Assembly (NCBI GenBank): GCA_963555705.1
Contig: OY743169.1
Location: 379,501-443,500 of the forward strand
DNA from: Ligustrum vulgare
Lineage: Eukaryota > Streptophyta > Magnoliopsida > Lamiales > Oleaceae
DNA: 64,000 nt
Direction of reading: 5' to 3'
The notes below the pieces were generated by a model that had not been told where the DNA came from, ran no database searches, and saw only the letters and a list, made by a program, of their open reading frames with translations. Shown one piece after another: positions 45,641 to 57,541 of this stretch. The position numbers were made by a program, and so were the translations under genes. Every line of letters begins with the position of its first letter. Within the stretch, counting starts at the first letter, position 1.

Positions 45641-46261
45641 CACACAACCACGGCCAGAAAGAAAATTTAGTTGGTTTCTCCATTTGTAGATCATGAGCAA
45701 AAATAATGAATACTGGCATATAAATTAAGCCAAAAAAAAAAAAAAAAAAGAAGAAGAAAAAATGCTCCCACAAATTGGATAAAAGCACAAAACATGTAAC
45801 TCATATTAAGCTCTAAAAAGAAAGTCATTTTCCAATATATTAATTAATTTAAGAAGTGATAGGAGTACACAACTGATTAATGCAGTTCTACAGGGAAAAT
45901 TAATGCCCTATTCCCATGGAAATGTATTAAAGCAATATAAACTTGTGAATGCAATCATTTCATGAATTAGTGAATTTTAAATGATAATTTATGATTTATG
46001 AAGATTGAAGGCTGAATTAGTGATTTTTAAATGATGATTTATGATTTACTAATTATAAATTTATGATTATGAATCTATATGAAGGCTAAATTTGTGAATT
46101 TATGATTTTAAGTGCTGATTTGTAATATTTGATGATTGGTATTTGTTGAATATTTATTTACAATTATTTATTTGATTACTTGTATCCGTAATGGATCGAT
46201 ATTTTAAACGTATTAACGGACGTCACATTGAGGGGATTTCTGTATTCACTATACCTTCAGG
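45641..46261. other. AT-rich intergenic stretch
   Basis: Contains a run of 18 A followed by AAG repeats (about 45732-45760) and repeated TGAATTTATGATT-like words (about 45960-46120), which look like a decayed simple repeat. No gene seen. Confidence 0.5.
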
Positions 46262-47320
46262 TGTTGGGTATTAGATCCAAATTAATTAAGTGTTTAGTGA
46301 AGACATAATGAGTACCTAGTTGAGACAAAAGTAAAAGAATGAATAGTGCTGACAGTTTCTTTTGTTTGATGAAGTTGGCAAACAAAGAAATTGAAAGTTG
46401 TTTCCATGTAAATTTCTCTGTTCATATTTATTTTCTTATTATTACTTTGAACATCAAAAGATCATGTGGGTTAAGTAATGAGGGAATCAACATGTAATTT
46501 CCAACAAGTGGTATCAGAGCTCAGGTGGTTTGGAGCAAAAGAAAATATGTCCATTAAGTACGACGTGGAGAAACTTGATGGGAGAATTAATTTTGGCTTG
46601 TAGCAAGTATAAGTTAACGATGTTTTAATTCAGGTAGATCTGCACAAAGGTTTGAAGAGAAAATCAACCGGGAGTTTTGATAAAGAAACTGAATCCAGCA
46701 AGATTGATGAAGATTGGGAAGATTTGGATTTGAAAGCTGCTAGTACAATAAGACTTTGTTTTGCCAAAAATGTTCATACATATATTCATGGAATAACTGC
46801 TGCAAAGGAACTTTGGAAAAAACTGGAAAAGTTGTATTAGACGAAGAACTTGTCAAATAGGTTGTATCTGAAAGAGCAATTTCATTCTTTGAGAATGAAT
46901 GCAGGTACAAAAATCTCAGACCATCTTAATGTTCTTAATTGGGTTGTTTCTGAACTGAAATCTATTGGAGTCAAAATTGAAGATGAAGATAAAACACTGA
47001 GGCTCATCTAGTCTCTTCCATCCACATTTGAGCACATCAAACCAATTTTGATGCACTGGAAAGAAACGGTAGACTTTGCAGAAGTTACAAGTTGATCTCT
47101 AAAGAAAGGAGATTAAGTGGAGGCGATAATTCATCTGATAATAATTTGCTTGTTACTGAAAAGTGGAAGAGGGGGAACTCCATGGAGAAGTTGACATGTT
47201 GGAAATGTGGTCAATCTAGGCACTTGAGAAGAAATTGTCCAAAAGGTGGAGTAGACTTGGCTAACCGCTCGAAAGACAATGCGACTCTTCTGGTGGAGGG
47301 TGGTGATGATGTACTCTGAG
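46262..47320 (+). mobile_element. Decayed copia element: LTR, primer site and gag
   Basis: A 245-bp LTR (46262-46506, TGTTGG...CCAACA), the Met-tRNA primer site TGGTATCAGAGC (46509-46520), then a gag remnant. No matching 3' LTR was seen downstream in the window, so the right part is lost or too diverged. Confidence 0.75.
46547..47320 (+). pseudogene. copia gag remnant
   Basis: From ATG 46547 (MSIKYDVEKLDGRINFG, then stop). Further pieces are LKAASTIRLCFAKNVHTYIH and AAKELWKKLEKLY, stop, NRLYLKEQFHSLRMNAGTKI, and a zinc knuckle CWKCGQSRHLRRNC (about 47199-47240). It is a UBN2-type copia gag with several stops. The sequence loses recognisable coding after 47320. Confidence 0.8.
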
Positions 47321-48199
47321 TAGGATGTGACATCCTCATGGCATGACGCCATTTTCCATGATAGATGATGTGTTCTTACTGGCGCGGTACATGGGTTCGG
47401 ATACAACATTGGTTTGGTATAGATGCAAGGTATGTGGTTTATTTTATGTCGATGACTGAAGAACTTCCAATGGGAACCAAACATAGGAGTTGCACCATAA
47501 TTTTCAGCAATTTTGTTTCGGCATGGGCCAATAAAAAGCTCGGAGTTCGTTGATAAGTCTGAGAGGTTATACTCATATGGTGGAGTATTGATCGTCAAAG
47601 TGGAAAAATGCTTGCCTGTTACCCGATGGGTGAATTTAATTTTTTTTGCTTGGATGAATTTATGCAAAAGTGCAAAGGGGAAATTTAAGCTTATCAAATA
47701 AAAGTGAAGAAGGTCAAGTTGCGGGAAATGTTATATGCCATTGCAGGAGGAAAACGTTTCACAATGGTGCTAATGCTAAAAACACATCGAAGGAAGGAAG
47801 AAGAAGAAGAAGAAGAAGAAGAAGAAGAAAAAAAAAAGGGAAAGAACGTCACATTGCGATCAACACATTTTATGCGCACAATCAACTGAGTAAAATCACA
47901 GAGCATTAATTGGAGGTCTTATCCACATCGGGGGAATACTTCCCTTTGATGGTACTTCCATAATGCATACAGTTTTAGGAGATACCAAAATATATCGTAA
48001 AGAATAACAAATACACTAGATAATAATGAGATAAACAGACTTATTCGTTTCTTTGTTTATTGTATGCTTTCATTGCTTTGCTTCACTCATTTCTTCAAAT
48101 ACAGTAACTTAACATTTATCTAGACATAATAAGCCTTATCAAGTCGCACTTCACGCCTCAAAGACCGTACTTTTTTTATAACAAAATTTCTTCATAGCA
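47321..48199. other. Unassigned, possibly decayed copia; GAA microsatellite
   Basis: No protein family recognised. (GAA)n lies at about 47797-47830, followed by an A run. Weak copia descent is possible because it directly follows the gag remnant. Confidence 0.4.
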
Positions 48200-48960
48200 A
48201 AATAATGATGAGAACCCCTTTGGTATTTGGACCAAAACTTCTCACAACAATTTGAAATCAAATCCAAAAAAGCTAAAATGGTAAAAAAATGATAAATCTT
48301 GACCCAAGCTCATTCTAACCAAAATTCTAAAGAAAATAAACCCTAACCTAATGGAGAGAATCAAGCAAATCCCAATATGTTTGTGGAATCAATAACAAAT
48401 ACACAAGAACAATATTCTCAAATATAAGTTGAAGAAATTCCAAGTGTTACAAGATAAAAAAGAGATTTTCCTCTCTAAAATGATCCAAAGAGTCTTCACA
48501 AATGCTAAGCAAATGAACTAGGATTTTCAAAAGTCTATTTATAGTACAAAACATTAAGAGAACAAAATGGGTCGGATTTAAAAAAGAAACCCGCGAATCT
48601 ATCTTCAAGCATAACTGCGTGGCCACGTGGTTCAAGTTCGCCCGACCGCATGGTTCACCTGTGAATAGTAACCCCAACATTCTACCAAACCCATGCTGAA
48701 ATGGTGCGCGCAGCCATGAGGTTGTTGCACTGCGCGATCGCAAGGTTTCACGGTTGATCTCCTTTTTCCATTATGATGCAAATGACTTCGACTTCGAGAT
48801 TATCTTCTAATTGGGCTCTACACCATAATTTGTGAACGAGTCATGTCATTAACTCTTGAACTTTCTTGAACTTCCTAGGCCTTGGATCTCATTATGGGTC
48901 CCACCGGCACATTTATCGAGGGTTGACTAGTTTGACTTCCTCGATTCTCTCATCAAATAA
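48200..48960 (-). repeat. Probable LTR (minus orientation), boundaries uncertain
   Basis: Layout like the other LTRs here, read on the minus strand: GC-rich paired palindromes (about 48605-48760) followed by a TATA box (ACTATAAATAG, 48535-48545) and then a T/C-rich downstream part. The terminal TG/CA ends and TSD were not fixed, and no coding region of the element is attached. Confidence 0.5.
48605..48760. repeat. Two pairs of degenerate GC palindromes
   Basis: Pair 1: ACTGCGTGGCCACGTGGTT and CGCCCGACCGCATGGTT. Pair 2: GGTGCGCGCAGCCATGAGGTT and ACTGCGCGATCGCAAGGTT. Same length, pairing and trailing GGTT as the copia LTR array at 5872-5992, although the surrounding LTR sequence is not obviously alike. 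Confidence 0.65.
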
Positions 48961-49306
48961 GTTTACAACTTTTTAACGAAATGTGCCCTAATGTAATTAA
49001 TTCAAACCTTTGCACACATGATGCATGTAAAATTGCACACATATATATTAAGAAAAAAGGACTACTTAAATACTTTGAAGTTACGCTGGAAGCTGTAACA
49101 GAGTTCGGGATCGATTTCAGTGAGTGAATCATATCGAACATCGTCTTTTTGCACTTCTTTTTTCCATGAACATGTATCAAGGGTTTCGTACCTGGTTTAT
49201 TCGTCACTTTGACCTTCCTATCTTTGAATTCTCCTTGTATTCTTCTTCTTGGGACACCCTCCATGGCGATGACGTCAGAAGGTCCTTCCGATCCTTCCCA
49301 TTGCAA
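48953..49306 (-). other. Unrecognised open frame, possible decayed exon
   Basis: 117 codons open on the minus strand, with a basic stretch (EFKDRKVKVTNKPGTKPLIH, GKKKCKKTMFDMIHSLKSIP) whose composition looks protein-like. The start codon is not in a good context and there is no neighbouring exon I can join to it. I do not recognise the family. It could be a fragment of a host gene, a transposon fragment, or chance. Confidence 0.25.
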
Positions 49307-50134
49307 ATGAGAAGAATTGGAGGAGGATGACTGGACAAGAATATATGAAGGCTTTTACCGTTCTAGATAGACCAAGTTGGTTACAACGTGAGTAAATTAA
49401 ACAAGCATGGTTAAAAACATATTTTTTAAAACAAAATTCTCCGAATTACTTTTTAATTACACATATTTTTTCTCTCCACTTTTAACAACATATTTTACCT
49501 AGAAAATATAAAAAAATTTCAACCACACATTTTACCTAGAAAATATAAAAAACATGTTTTAAATACAAAACTTTTAACAAATAGAGACTAAATTATTGGT
49601 CTTTGAACTTAACATCTGGTTAATACTAATTCACTTATCTTCAAAATGAATGAGATTGATTTTGTCTAATTAATTGGATGAAAAATGTGATATTGGCAAA
49701 CGTTTTTCCCACGTGGCGAGTCTGACCATAGCATATTTCGAGTCAGTAAAAATGCGAGAAATAAAACTCATTTACCCACACGATTTTCTTTTTCAATCCC
49801 TTATCTCGCCTCTCATCTCACAAACAAAAATCAACCACAATTTTTTCCTCAACATCACCCGTTCTCTCTCCATCGACTATTCACGGGTACATCCTAAATG
49901 GAGCATCAAAGGATTTTTTTTCAATTCTCAACGACTTCTTGAATTATATATCAAATTTTGAATATGGACATGTTTTTTGGTTACTGTTCAATAGAGTAAA
50001 ATGTTTCAACAGTTACTCAACTTTTGAACCACCAAAACTGGCAAATAAAATTTTCCAATCCCATTAATCTGTTTCCAAAGGATGTGAAGAAACAAGAATG
50101 TGGGTGTTGTGATGCTTATGTAAAATGGGCTCAT
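49307..50134. other. Intergenic, nothing recognised
   Basis: AT-rich with no terminal repeats. A short direct repeat (ACATATTTTACCTAGAAAAT-like) occurs near 49490 and 49535. The 95-codon frame at 49674-49961 has no recognisable domain. Confidence 0.4.
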
Positions 50135-50345
50135 TCTATCCCCATTCAATCAGCACTATCCCCATTCAATCCACATTTATTCACATTTATACGAATATAT
50201 CTCATTCAATCAACATTTATCCTCATTCAATCCACATTTATGTGGATATATCCCCATTCTATCCATATCTATCCTCATTCCGTCAACACTTATCTCTCAT
50301 GCTATCTAAATTTATCCTCATTCAATTGACACTTATCCCTATATG
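50135..50345 (+). repeat. Degenerate minisatellite, ~23-bp unit
   Basis: About nine units approximating TATCCTCATTCAATCCACAT, with drift (CCCATTCTATCC, CTCATTCCGTCAACACT). It is open in two frames on the plus strand only because it is a repeat. Confidence 0.75.
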
Positions 50346-50936
50346 GGGATATTATCCACATATATCTCCATATATTCCAATCAAATTAGTGTCCACAAAT
50401 TTATATAGGGAAGAGGATAACAACATTCACAAAGCTTAGAATAAGCATAATTTTTTATCCCTAACAAAAAAAAATTAACATGGATGACTTCATCTTAAAA
50501 ACTGTGAACTGAATATGTTAACTGATGCCAGTTACAAAATCACAGTCGTTCTTCTAAACAAAATGCAATTAGTTCTTTGACATCTACACACGATCCTCAA
50601 CAAAATAAAATCAGTTCCTTGAAGCCTTTTCCATGAAGCATACAAAAAAGGCACATGAGAAAAGGAAAGAGTATATGCACCATGGGTAAAACAAGTTTGT
50701 ACAAGGAAATGAGTGAAATTTCATACCTTTAGATCTTGTGAAAAGTTGGATGAGAGTAGAACAACAACCCTAGATGCTTACTTGATTCACGAAATTGAGT
50801 GCTTTAGCTTGAATATGAGAGAAATTAGGGTAGAAAGAAAGTTTAGGGCTTTGGAGAGTTTGAGAGAGAAAGAGGCGGGAGTGAGAAATATGGGTACTGT
50901 GATTTTAAAATTCGCGAGATTTATGGCCTAATAGAT

Positions 50937-51130
50937 TTACTTACGACCATAAGCATCACACGGGTTTCAAAGTTACCTGAAGTAGTTACGGTCGTAATTA
51001 AACTAGTTACGGCCGTATCCAAAGTTCTGGACAATTTTGATGAGAGTGGGGTCATTACGGGCATAAGTGTTGCACGGGTTAAAAAAGATACCTAAGTTCA
51101 TTAAGGCCGTAAGACAGTTGGTTACAGTTC
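50937..51130. repeat. ACGGCCGT-type palindrome cluster
   Basis: TTACGACCATAAG, GTTACGGTCGTAATT, AGTTACGGCCGTATC, ATTACGGGCATAAG, TTAAGGCCGTAAG. A more decayed version of the arrays at 2989-3225 and 40488-40715, in otherwise different sequence. Confidence 0.7.
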
Positions 51131-51142
51131 ATTAGGGAAAAT

Positions 51143-52191
51143 TAGGGGTGTAAACGGTTTGGTTTGGGCGGTTTTTGATAATTTTTCAAACCAAACCGTT
51201 TAAAGCGGTTTAAGATTTTTCCAACCCAAACCAAACCATTTCATTTCCTAAACCAAACCAAATCAAACCATTTTTTGCGGTTTGGTGCGGTTTTAAACCG
51301 CGGTTTGTAAACTAAACTAATATATGTAAATCGAGTTAAAATAACTATTGAAATAGAATTTTGAATTAAGACATCAAAATTAATTGCAAATAACCCAACG
51401 ACATTACGGATATATGTTATAAGACTAACAAAATTAAAATATATGGGTAAACAATTTCTAAAATAGATACAAATGCACAATCACAAAAAAATGATCACAA
51501 TAATATCAAAAAAACTTAATAGATAACATAATTCATTCTCAAGTTAGATTTTCCTATTATTTCACAACAAAACAACTTAAACTCAAATATACTGTATTCC
51601 AAGTAAAACTACTGAACTACATGATGAAAGAATGATGCTTTAGGAATTTAGAGTTTGATGAATTACAGCTGATGATAAAAGATCTCAAGTACAACTAATT
51701 TTGCTTAGATAACCATAAATACTCAAGTCATGACTTGCTAAATTAACAAAAGACAAATATTATAACCAAGAAAAAATAAATAATGAGCAAGTTTATGCAT
51801 ACTCCCTCCAAAAAAATCATAGGATAAAAAACAAATAAAGTAAGAAAGTCATCGGTAGTACTTAGTTGTTAGCACTAGCAAAATGCCTTTCTTAACAATA
51901 AAGGAAAAGCAAGGTGCCCCTTCATATAAATTGAAAATAAAAGTGTAAAATTGGAAATAAAAGCAGTAAATTTTTTTGTATTTTTGCAATTAAAAAATTA
52001 AATTTTAATTGTAATTTTTTAGCGGGTTGGCGGTTTGAAACGGGTTTTGAAAAATGAAACCTAAACCAAATCATTTGAAAGCGGTTCGGTTTGGGTCAAA
52101 ATCGAAACGTTGACGGGTCCGCGTGGATCCAAACCAACGGTTTCGAAATTGCGGTTTGATATCGGTTTGACGGTTTCGTTGTACAGCCCTA
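51143..52191. mobile_element. Non-autonomous hAT element, 1049 bp
   Basis: Starts TAGGGGTGTAAACGG and ends GTTGTACAGCCCTA. The perfect 8-bp TSD is GGGAAAAT (51135-51142 and 52192-52199). Both ends are packed with CGGTTTGGTTTGG / CCAAACCAAACCG motifs in both orientations. The interior is AT-rich with no transposase. Confidence 0.9.
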
Positions 52192-52317
52192 GGGAAAATG
52201 AATGAAATGTACTAATAACAAAAATTAACCAAAATTAAAATAAGTAAAAAAAAAATTGAAAAATTGAGAGAGTAAGGAAACTCCCCTCTCGGGTTGCCTC
52301 CCGAGCAGGGCCTCTAT

Positions 52318-52635
52318 TTACTGTCGTTGGCTCGACTGAGTCATGGCATGACTAATTCTCTTCCTTTTGCTCTCCAACGTGATGCCTTCCAAGTTTGTGG
52401 TCTGGAACCCTTCATAGTATGGCTTTAGACGGTGCCCATTAATCTTGAACAGCTTATCGGTCTTCAAGTTTTTGATTTCAACTACACCACGGGAAAAGTT
52501 ATTAACAACAAGAAAAGGACCTACCTAGCGAGAACGAAGCTTACCTGGATGCAGCTTAAGCCAAGATTGAAAGAGAAGCACTTTTTGGCCCTGACCAAAA
52601 CTTTTCTGAGAAATGCGTTTACCGTGGAAAGCCTT
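52318..52635 (-). pseudogene. Athila-like pol C-terminus
   Basis: Minus strand: [35 protein letters not shown], stop (TAG where relatives have Trp), [19 protein letters not shown] and [15 protein letters not shown], ending at TAA 52318-52320. This is the integrase C-terminal end of gypsy pol. Cut at 52636 by the next LTR. Confidence 0.75.
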
Positions 52636-53063
52636 TGTAACGCACGGCCGAATTTTTCTTTTATTTTCAAGTTTCGATGCCAACACGTGGCGTACAAAAA
52701 ATTTGAGGAAAATACTTTATTTTTTTCATTTTATAAGCAGGTGACGTAATGACGTCACTTGACTGAGATTTCAAAATAAAATCCATTAATTTAAAAAGTA
52801 ATGATAAAACATTTAATATAAGATGTTGACTTTAAAATCTTTTATATAAAAAGTATTAATAATAAAATAGCGAGTTCGGTAGTTCAAGCACAAGACCTTA
52901 TTCAGTGAGTCCAGAACTCACAGGTCGTCACCTAGTGCAGCACTATTTATCTCTCATTGTCTGAAGATCCGCACCAATTCCTTTTTCATTTATATTATTA
53001 CCTGAAATATTAGATGTGGCGTGGAGTGAGCATACACATGCCCAATGAGTGAAGTATGGTGCA
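52636..53063 (+). repeat. Start of a chromovirus-like LTR, interrupted by Tat element 2
   Basis: TGTAACGCACGGCCGAATTT resembles the start of many plant Del/Tekay LTRs (inference). It begins inside the Athila pol fragment and runs to the Tat insertion. It should continue at 62402. No coding sequence. Confidence 0.45.
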
Positions 53064-53742
53064 TGTTGACCACAAAATTCGGCTGGACCTTGAACCAACA
53101 CGTCTCAGATCCTCCCTCTTGAATACGTGGATCTCCTGCGCACTGTGACAAACAATCAATTTGAAAAGGGGGCCGAGGTGACTCCCGTTTGCACTCCGAT
53201 GCCAAAGTCAGTGCTCATTTCAAGCGAATATAAATTGAGTGCGGGAAATATAAGTGTGTAAAAGAGAGAAAAGGGAGTGAGAGTAGCTATATATTGTTAA
53301 AAGTCTGAGATTACTAACCATTTACAAAGCGGGAGGAGTGCTCTATTTATATAGGAATTTGTTGTTTTGGATTGCGACACGTGGCGGACTTTACACGTGT
53401 ATTTACCCTAACTTTTGGAGAAGCGGATCTTACTTTTTGACAATAATCATTGCTACGTTTGGTAGGGGATGGGCACCTGTCACTTTTTTATAAAGGCGGC
53501 ATCACATCTCTGACTCCATCCATTGTCCCATCACTCATCCGAGCTGTTATTAAGGAGGCCCTCCATCTAAACATAAAACACCTCGGCTAGTTATAAACCA
53601 GTTCGGCTAAAGAAGTTCACGTGTTGTACCACCTCGGCAATTGACCCAAGAAGATATCTTAAACTTTAGCCAAGGTCCATTGGGCCTCTATTGGACCTTC
53701 GCTGGTGGATCACTGTACTCCTTTTTGGGCTTGGTCTCAACA
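53064..53742 (-). repeat. 3' LTR of Tat element 2 (679 bp)
   Basis: Close match to 61718-62401. On the minus strand it has a TATA box (CTATATAAATAGAG, about 53338-53352) and CACGTG-containing motifs (about 53385 and 53620). The polypurine tract (ATTTGAGGGACTAG, minus) lies at 53743-53758. Confidence 0.9.
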
Positions 53743-53758
53743 CTAGTCCCTCAAATCC

Positions 53759-54671
53759 GATGTGGTCATTCATGGGCGGATAGGATTTTTTATATGTTCG
53801 AAGCACTAACTTTGTTCTGATAGCATTCTGTAATTATGCAGCTATGGGATTACGGTCTTGCTCTAACTTCGTTATATGGTACATCCAATATATTTTATAG
53901 CTATTCCGCCATCTGTCAGTTGGGAATTATCATATGACGCTGCAAGCTTAAGGCTCGTAATGACATTCCTTAGGGGGAGCTCGGATTCAAAGTAAGGCCG
54001 ACCTTCTATTCCCGTTTTACTTCTCAGGTGAAAGTTGGAATTATACTAGCATGTCTCCTAGGCTGCACATTTAATATAAAGGGTACTACTAATATCGGTT
54101 CCCAAGAAGCAGGAAAGGAATGAGAGGTGACATCTCTACGCGCGTGGCGCCAATTATGGTAATTGAATTGTTTTCTCCCTTCTTTTGACAGTTGGCGCTT
54201 TAATTAATCCATCCCCCAAGAGACGTTGGTTACCTGTGTTAATTATGCGGCTCAAAGACTAAGGGTTTTGGTTTATTGAGTCTCCTATAAAGCCTTCTTC
54301 TTCTCATTGTTTCTCCTTTACCGTATTCTTAGAATTTTTGCAGTAGCGTCTCCGCAAGAAGTTGCAGCGCCTCTTCCATTATTACAAGTCTTTCAGTATC
54401 TCTTCAAGGGTTTTTTACATAGTAACTCATCCCTATCGTTCTACACTCTTCATTGGTACGTTCTTCGCTCCGAGTATACAATCTTGAACGTCCGTTTTTT
54501 AAGGTAAATTTCTTTTCCTTTGTAAGTGCAAAGAAAACTTTTTCCATTTCTAATCTTCGAGTGTGGGTTTGAAAATTTTGTTTTGCATTTTGTTTTCCTT
54601 TCGGTGAGTCTGGCCCATTTTTAAGAATAAATGGAAGAATTGGGGGAACAGGTTCACAGGAACTGTTGGTA
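53759..54671 (+). promoter_or_regulatory. Probable promoter and 5' untranslated region of the antisense gene
   Basis: Between the 3' LTR and the antisense gene. A TATA-like TCCTATAAAGCC lies at about 54283-54294, followed by a C/T-rich stretch (CTTCTTCTTCTCATTGTTTC) that looks like a plant 5' leader, about 380 bp before the first ATG of the extended frame. No coding sequence recognised. Confidence 0.5.
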
Positions 54672-54818
54672 ATGGCGATTCCTGTCAGAGGTTTTTGCCC
54701 ATTATCTTTGTCGGTTTTAGCTCCCCGCTTCTTTAGGGAGCAGATTAAGAGGAGGAATAGGAAACGCAGTGGTATAATTTATTTGGATGATTCTGACAGC
54801 GAAAAAGAAAAGGACTAG
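54672..54818 (+). pseudogene. In-frame N-terminal extension / upstream ORF of aORF 2
   Basis: 48 codons: MAIPVRGFCPLSLSVLAP, then REQIKRRNRKRSGIIYLDD and SDSEKEKD, TAG. Only two codons (Ser-Tyr) separate the stop from the aORF ATG in the same frame. The similar segment in element 1 (17345-17500) has its stop 5 codons earlier. Basic (KRRNRKR) then acidic tract. Confidence 0.65.
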
Positions 54819-54824
54819 AGCTAC

Positions 54825-57541
54825 ATGGCTCATCTATCATCCGAGGCGGAGGCTTCTTTGCGGGAGCTTCGAAGCAAGCGGGACAGGGATTTGGAAAGAG
54901 GAGAGGCAGTGGGCTCTTCTTCCGGTCACCAGGACCTCGGCTTAATTATTAGGGCCCCATTTAGGGCACATAGGGAAGATTTGGGGCTTTCTGAGGAGAA
55001 AATAGCTCAGTTTGAAGGTTGGGTAGACCTGGTAAATAAAATGTCAGGGTACCTTGTAGACCCTGATCCAAATCCAGAGTCTTGGGAAAGCAGCGAGATT
55101 GCCACGAAAATTCGGGGGGTTGATTTGGCTGGAGCTTCGGCGAAATTCAGGATGCCAGAAGGGGTTCGATTGGTCCACCCTACGCCTTCTTGCCGACCCT
55201 GTAGCCCTCCCCCAGCTCAGGTGGCCGTGTGTTATGATGCTCTATCCTACGGGATGAGGCTGCCCCTGCACCCCTTTTTCAGGGCTCTACTTAGGAGTTA
55301 CAACTTATGCACCTACCAGTTGGCCCCAAATTTCTGGACGCAGGCGGTGGGTACTTGGCTGGTGTGGCAGGAGGTCAACCCTAACTACCCCATCTCCCTG
55401 CACATCATCCACACCTTATATACCTTGAAGAAATTCGGGGAGAAAGATGTGAGGTCGGATGTCAAGGACTGGTACTACTTTTCTCCCAGAGGCTCATATC
55501 CTCCTATTATCACTGGTCATCCCACTTCGATAAAGAACTGGAGGAACCAATGGTTCTGGGTTGCGGGGGAGTGGCAGAGCTCACCTGTGGACCCTAGTCC
55601 GGAAATCACCGTTCCCCGAACTCTTTCCCTACCTAGTGAGTCTTGTATTCGCCTTTGCGTCCTTACGTGTCGTGCGTCATCCACTTTCTATTTTCTGTTC
55701 ATCTTTCTTTACTTGTTTTTTACACATTATTGGTTTATGGTAGGGGACACTTTTGCTTGCCACCTCTCCGACGCGGACTTAGTGGCAGTGAGGCGCTTGT
55801 TTGCCTACAAGGGCACTTTTCAGGGGGTTTTTCAACAAAATAAACTCTTTGTTAAGCACAGCCTTATGCGAGCTATGAGTAAGTTTGTTTCCTTACTGCC
55901 TTCATATCTTATGCCTCGTCCGTTCATAGCCTCATTCTCCTTCTTTTCTTGCTAGGTTCCAAGGACTTTTCGAAGATTTCCTTGAAGGGTCTTATGGCCA
56001 AAAAGATCCCTCCTGCCCTTCGCCACGACAGCGAAATTGAAAGGAGGCAGAAAGCAGTACTTGCTAATTTGCAAGTAGGGGTGGCAAAGGAGGTATCCGA
56101 GGCGTCCACTGCCCAACTTGAGGATCCTCTTCCTGCATTACTGCCACCACCCAGTCTGCTGCCGGTGGGTCCCCAACAGCCTAGCTTGAAAAAAGGGCTG
56201 AACCTAAGAAGGTTACGGCAACGGGGAAGGGAAAAAGGTCAGATAGGGGTGGCTCCAAGAGGGAGACGGAGTCTAAGAATGTTTATGTGCCATCTCCCTT
56301 ATCCAAGAATATCTCTGAGCACGTATCCGAGGAACCCGCCCCTTTGAAGAGGCTCAGAAGGGGTAGGGAAACCACCTCCGCCCCCAGAGACTCAAGACTT
56401 GGAGGATGAGCCTTCTGTGTCTATCCCAGACTTGGCTTACGAAGTGACACCCGCAGGGGCAGAAGAGCTCAAACAGATTAAAGCCAGTGTTCTCCCCAGG
56501 GATGTTACTTTCAGTCCTTCCTTGTTTGACTCCCCCAGTTCTCCTCCTGCCAGGGTTACCTTGGTCACTGAGCAATTTTGGACAGAGGGCTGGTCTGCCT
56601 TCTCTTCTAGTGCCACTCCACCCCGGAAGCTACTTGCTGCCAAAGCTATGAATGCTAGGGCACTGGCCCTTATTGACGAGGTGGATTCTTCAGTAGAGGA
56701 GGTGCAGCGGGACAAGAAGGATGCTGAGACTGCACTCCATCACACGGACAATATGCTGAAGGAGATTAAGGACCTCAAGGAGCATCTGTCCATCCCTCGC
56801 AAGGCCTCCTCGGAAGATAGGGTGACAGCCAAATACCTTCAAGAAGACAACGAAAAGTTAAAGAACGATCTTCATGCTTCCGAGGCAGATGTGACGTCCC
56901 TCTGTAAGAAATTGGATGACTCCAACTGGGCTCAGTCCATAACTTCTGAGGCCGTGACAGTAGCCAATGTGGCCAAGGCTAAGCTAGAGGCTGAGGTGGC
57001 AGCAGCCACTGAGAAACTGGGGAGAGAGGTGGAAGCTAGGATAAAGGCGGAGGAGGACCTTTCCTCTCTGGAACAGCATATGCAATCTAGGATCACGGAG
57101 GTTCTGGAGCAGACCGTTATGACAGGAGTGGAGAAAGCTCTGAGTGCCAAGGTGTCTGAGGCGATCCAGAATTTTAAAGATACTTTTGAAGAGAGACCAG
57201 AGTATGAGGCCATGCAGAGGGTCTTTGGGAATATAGGGGCCATGATGGTTTTGGGGGACGTGAAGGAAGCTTTCCCAACTCTGGACCTATCCTCCATCGA
57301 AGCCTTGTACCCCGAACCTCAAGATGCAGATAAGGGCGATTCCCTTGATGATCTCGCAGATCCTTTGGATGTACCGGCAAGAGCTCTTCAGAAGATGTCC
57401 CTCGTTAATCATCCTCTTTTGTATTTTCTTTGGTCATTTTGCATGTTGTATATTGTTCGAATTTTTTCAAAATGTAAGTGCAATGACGCTTTAAATTGTA
57501 AATGTAACGACATTTTGAATTTTAAATACTTTGATTTATAA
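54825..57541 (+). pseudogene. Tat element 2 antisense extra gene (aORF), spliced, best preserved copy
   Basis: Opposite strand to gag-pol. Exon 1 54825-55635, intron 1 55636-55743 (GTGAGT...GGTAG), exon 2 55744-55878 (135 bp), intron 2 55879-55955 (GTAAGT...GCTAG), exon 3 from 55956. Exon 1 encodes the Transposase_28-like region (GLSEEKIAQFEGWVDLVN, LPLHPFFRALLRSYNLCTYQ, NFWTQAVGTWLVWQEVN, WYYFSPRGSYP). Exon 2 gives LVAVRRLFAYKGTFQGVF. Exon 3 has a Pro-rich hinge, a frame change at about 56220-56400, then 56399-57541 with a long coiled coil (VQRDKKDAETALHHTDNML, KLKNDLHASEADVTSLCKKL) and VKEAFPTLDLSSIEALYPEP. The frame runs past the element 1 stop because of a late frame change. Exon 1 has no lesion. 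The function is unknown. Confidence 0.85.

Larger units (their letters stand above)
50700..52635 (-). mobile_element. Athila-like gypsy remnant, split by a hAT MITE
   Basis: Right part 52318-52635 is the end of pol, with the GGGAGGCAACCCGAG motif just after the stop that is typical of Athila elements. The left part (50700-51134) contains ACGGCCGT-type palindromes and, downstream on the minus strand, a TATA-like CCATAAATC (about 50918-50926) and a C/T-rich leader-like stretch. The hAT MITE (51143-52191) lies between. Continuity of the two sides is inferred from the MITE TSD. Confidence 0.6.

Noticed and set aside
50024..50439. Two overlapping frames of about 100 codons
   Set aside because: Products are translations of the 23-bp minisatellite at 50135-50345 in different frames.
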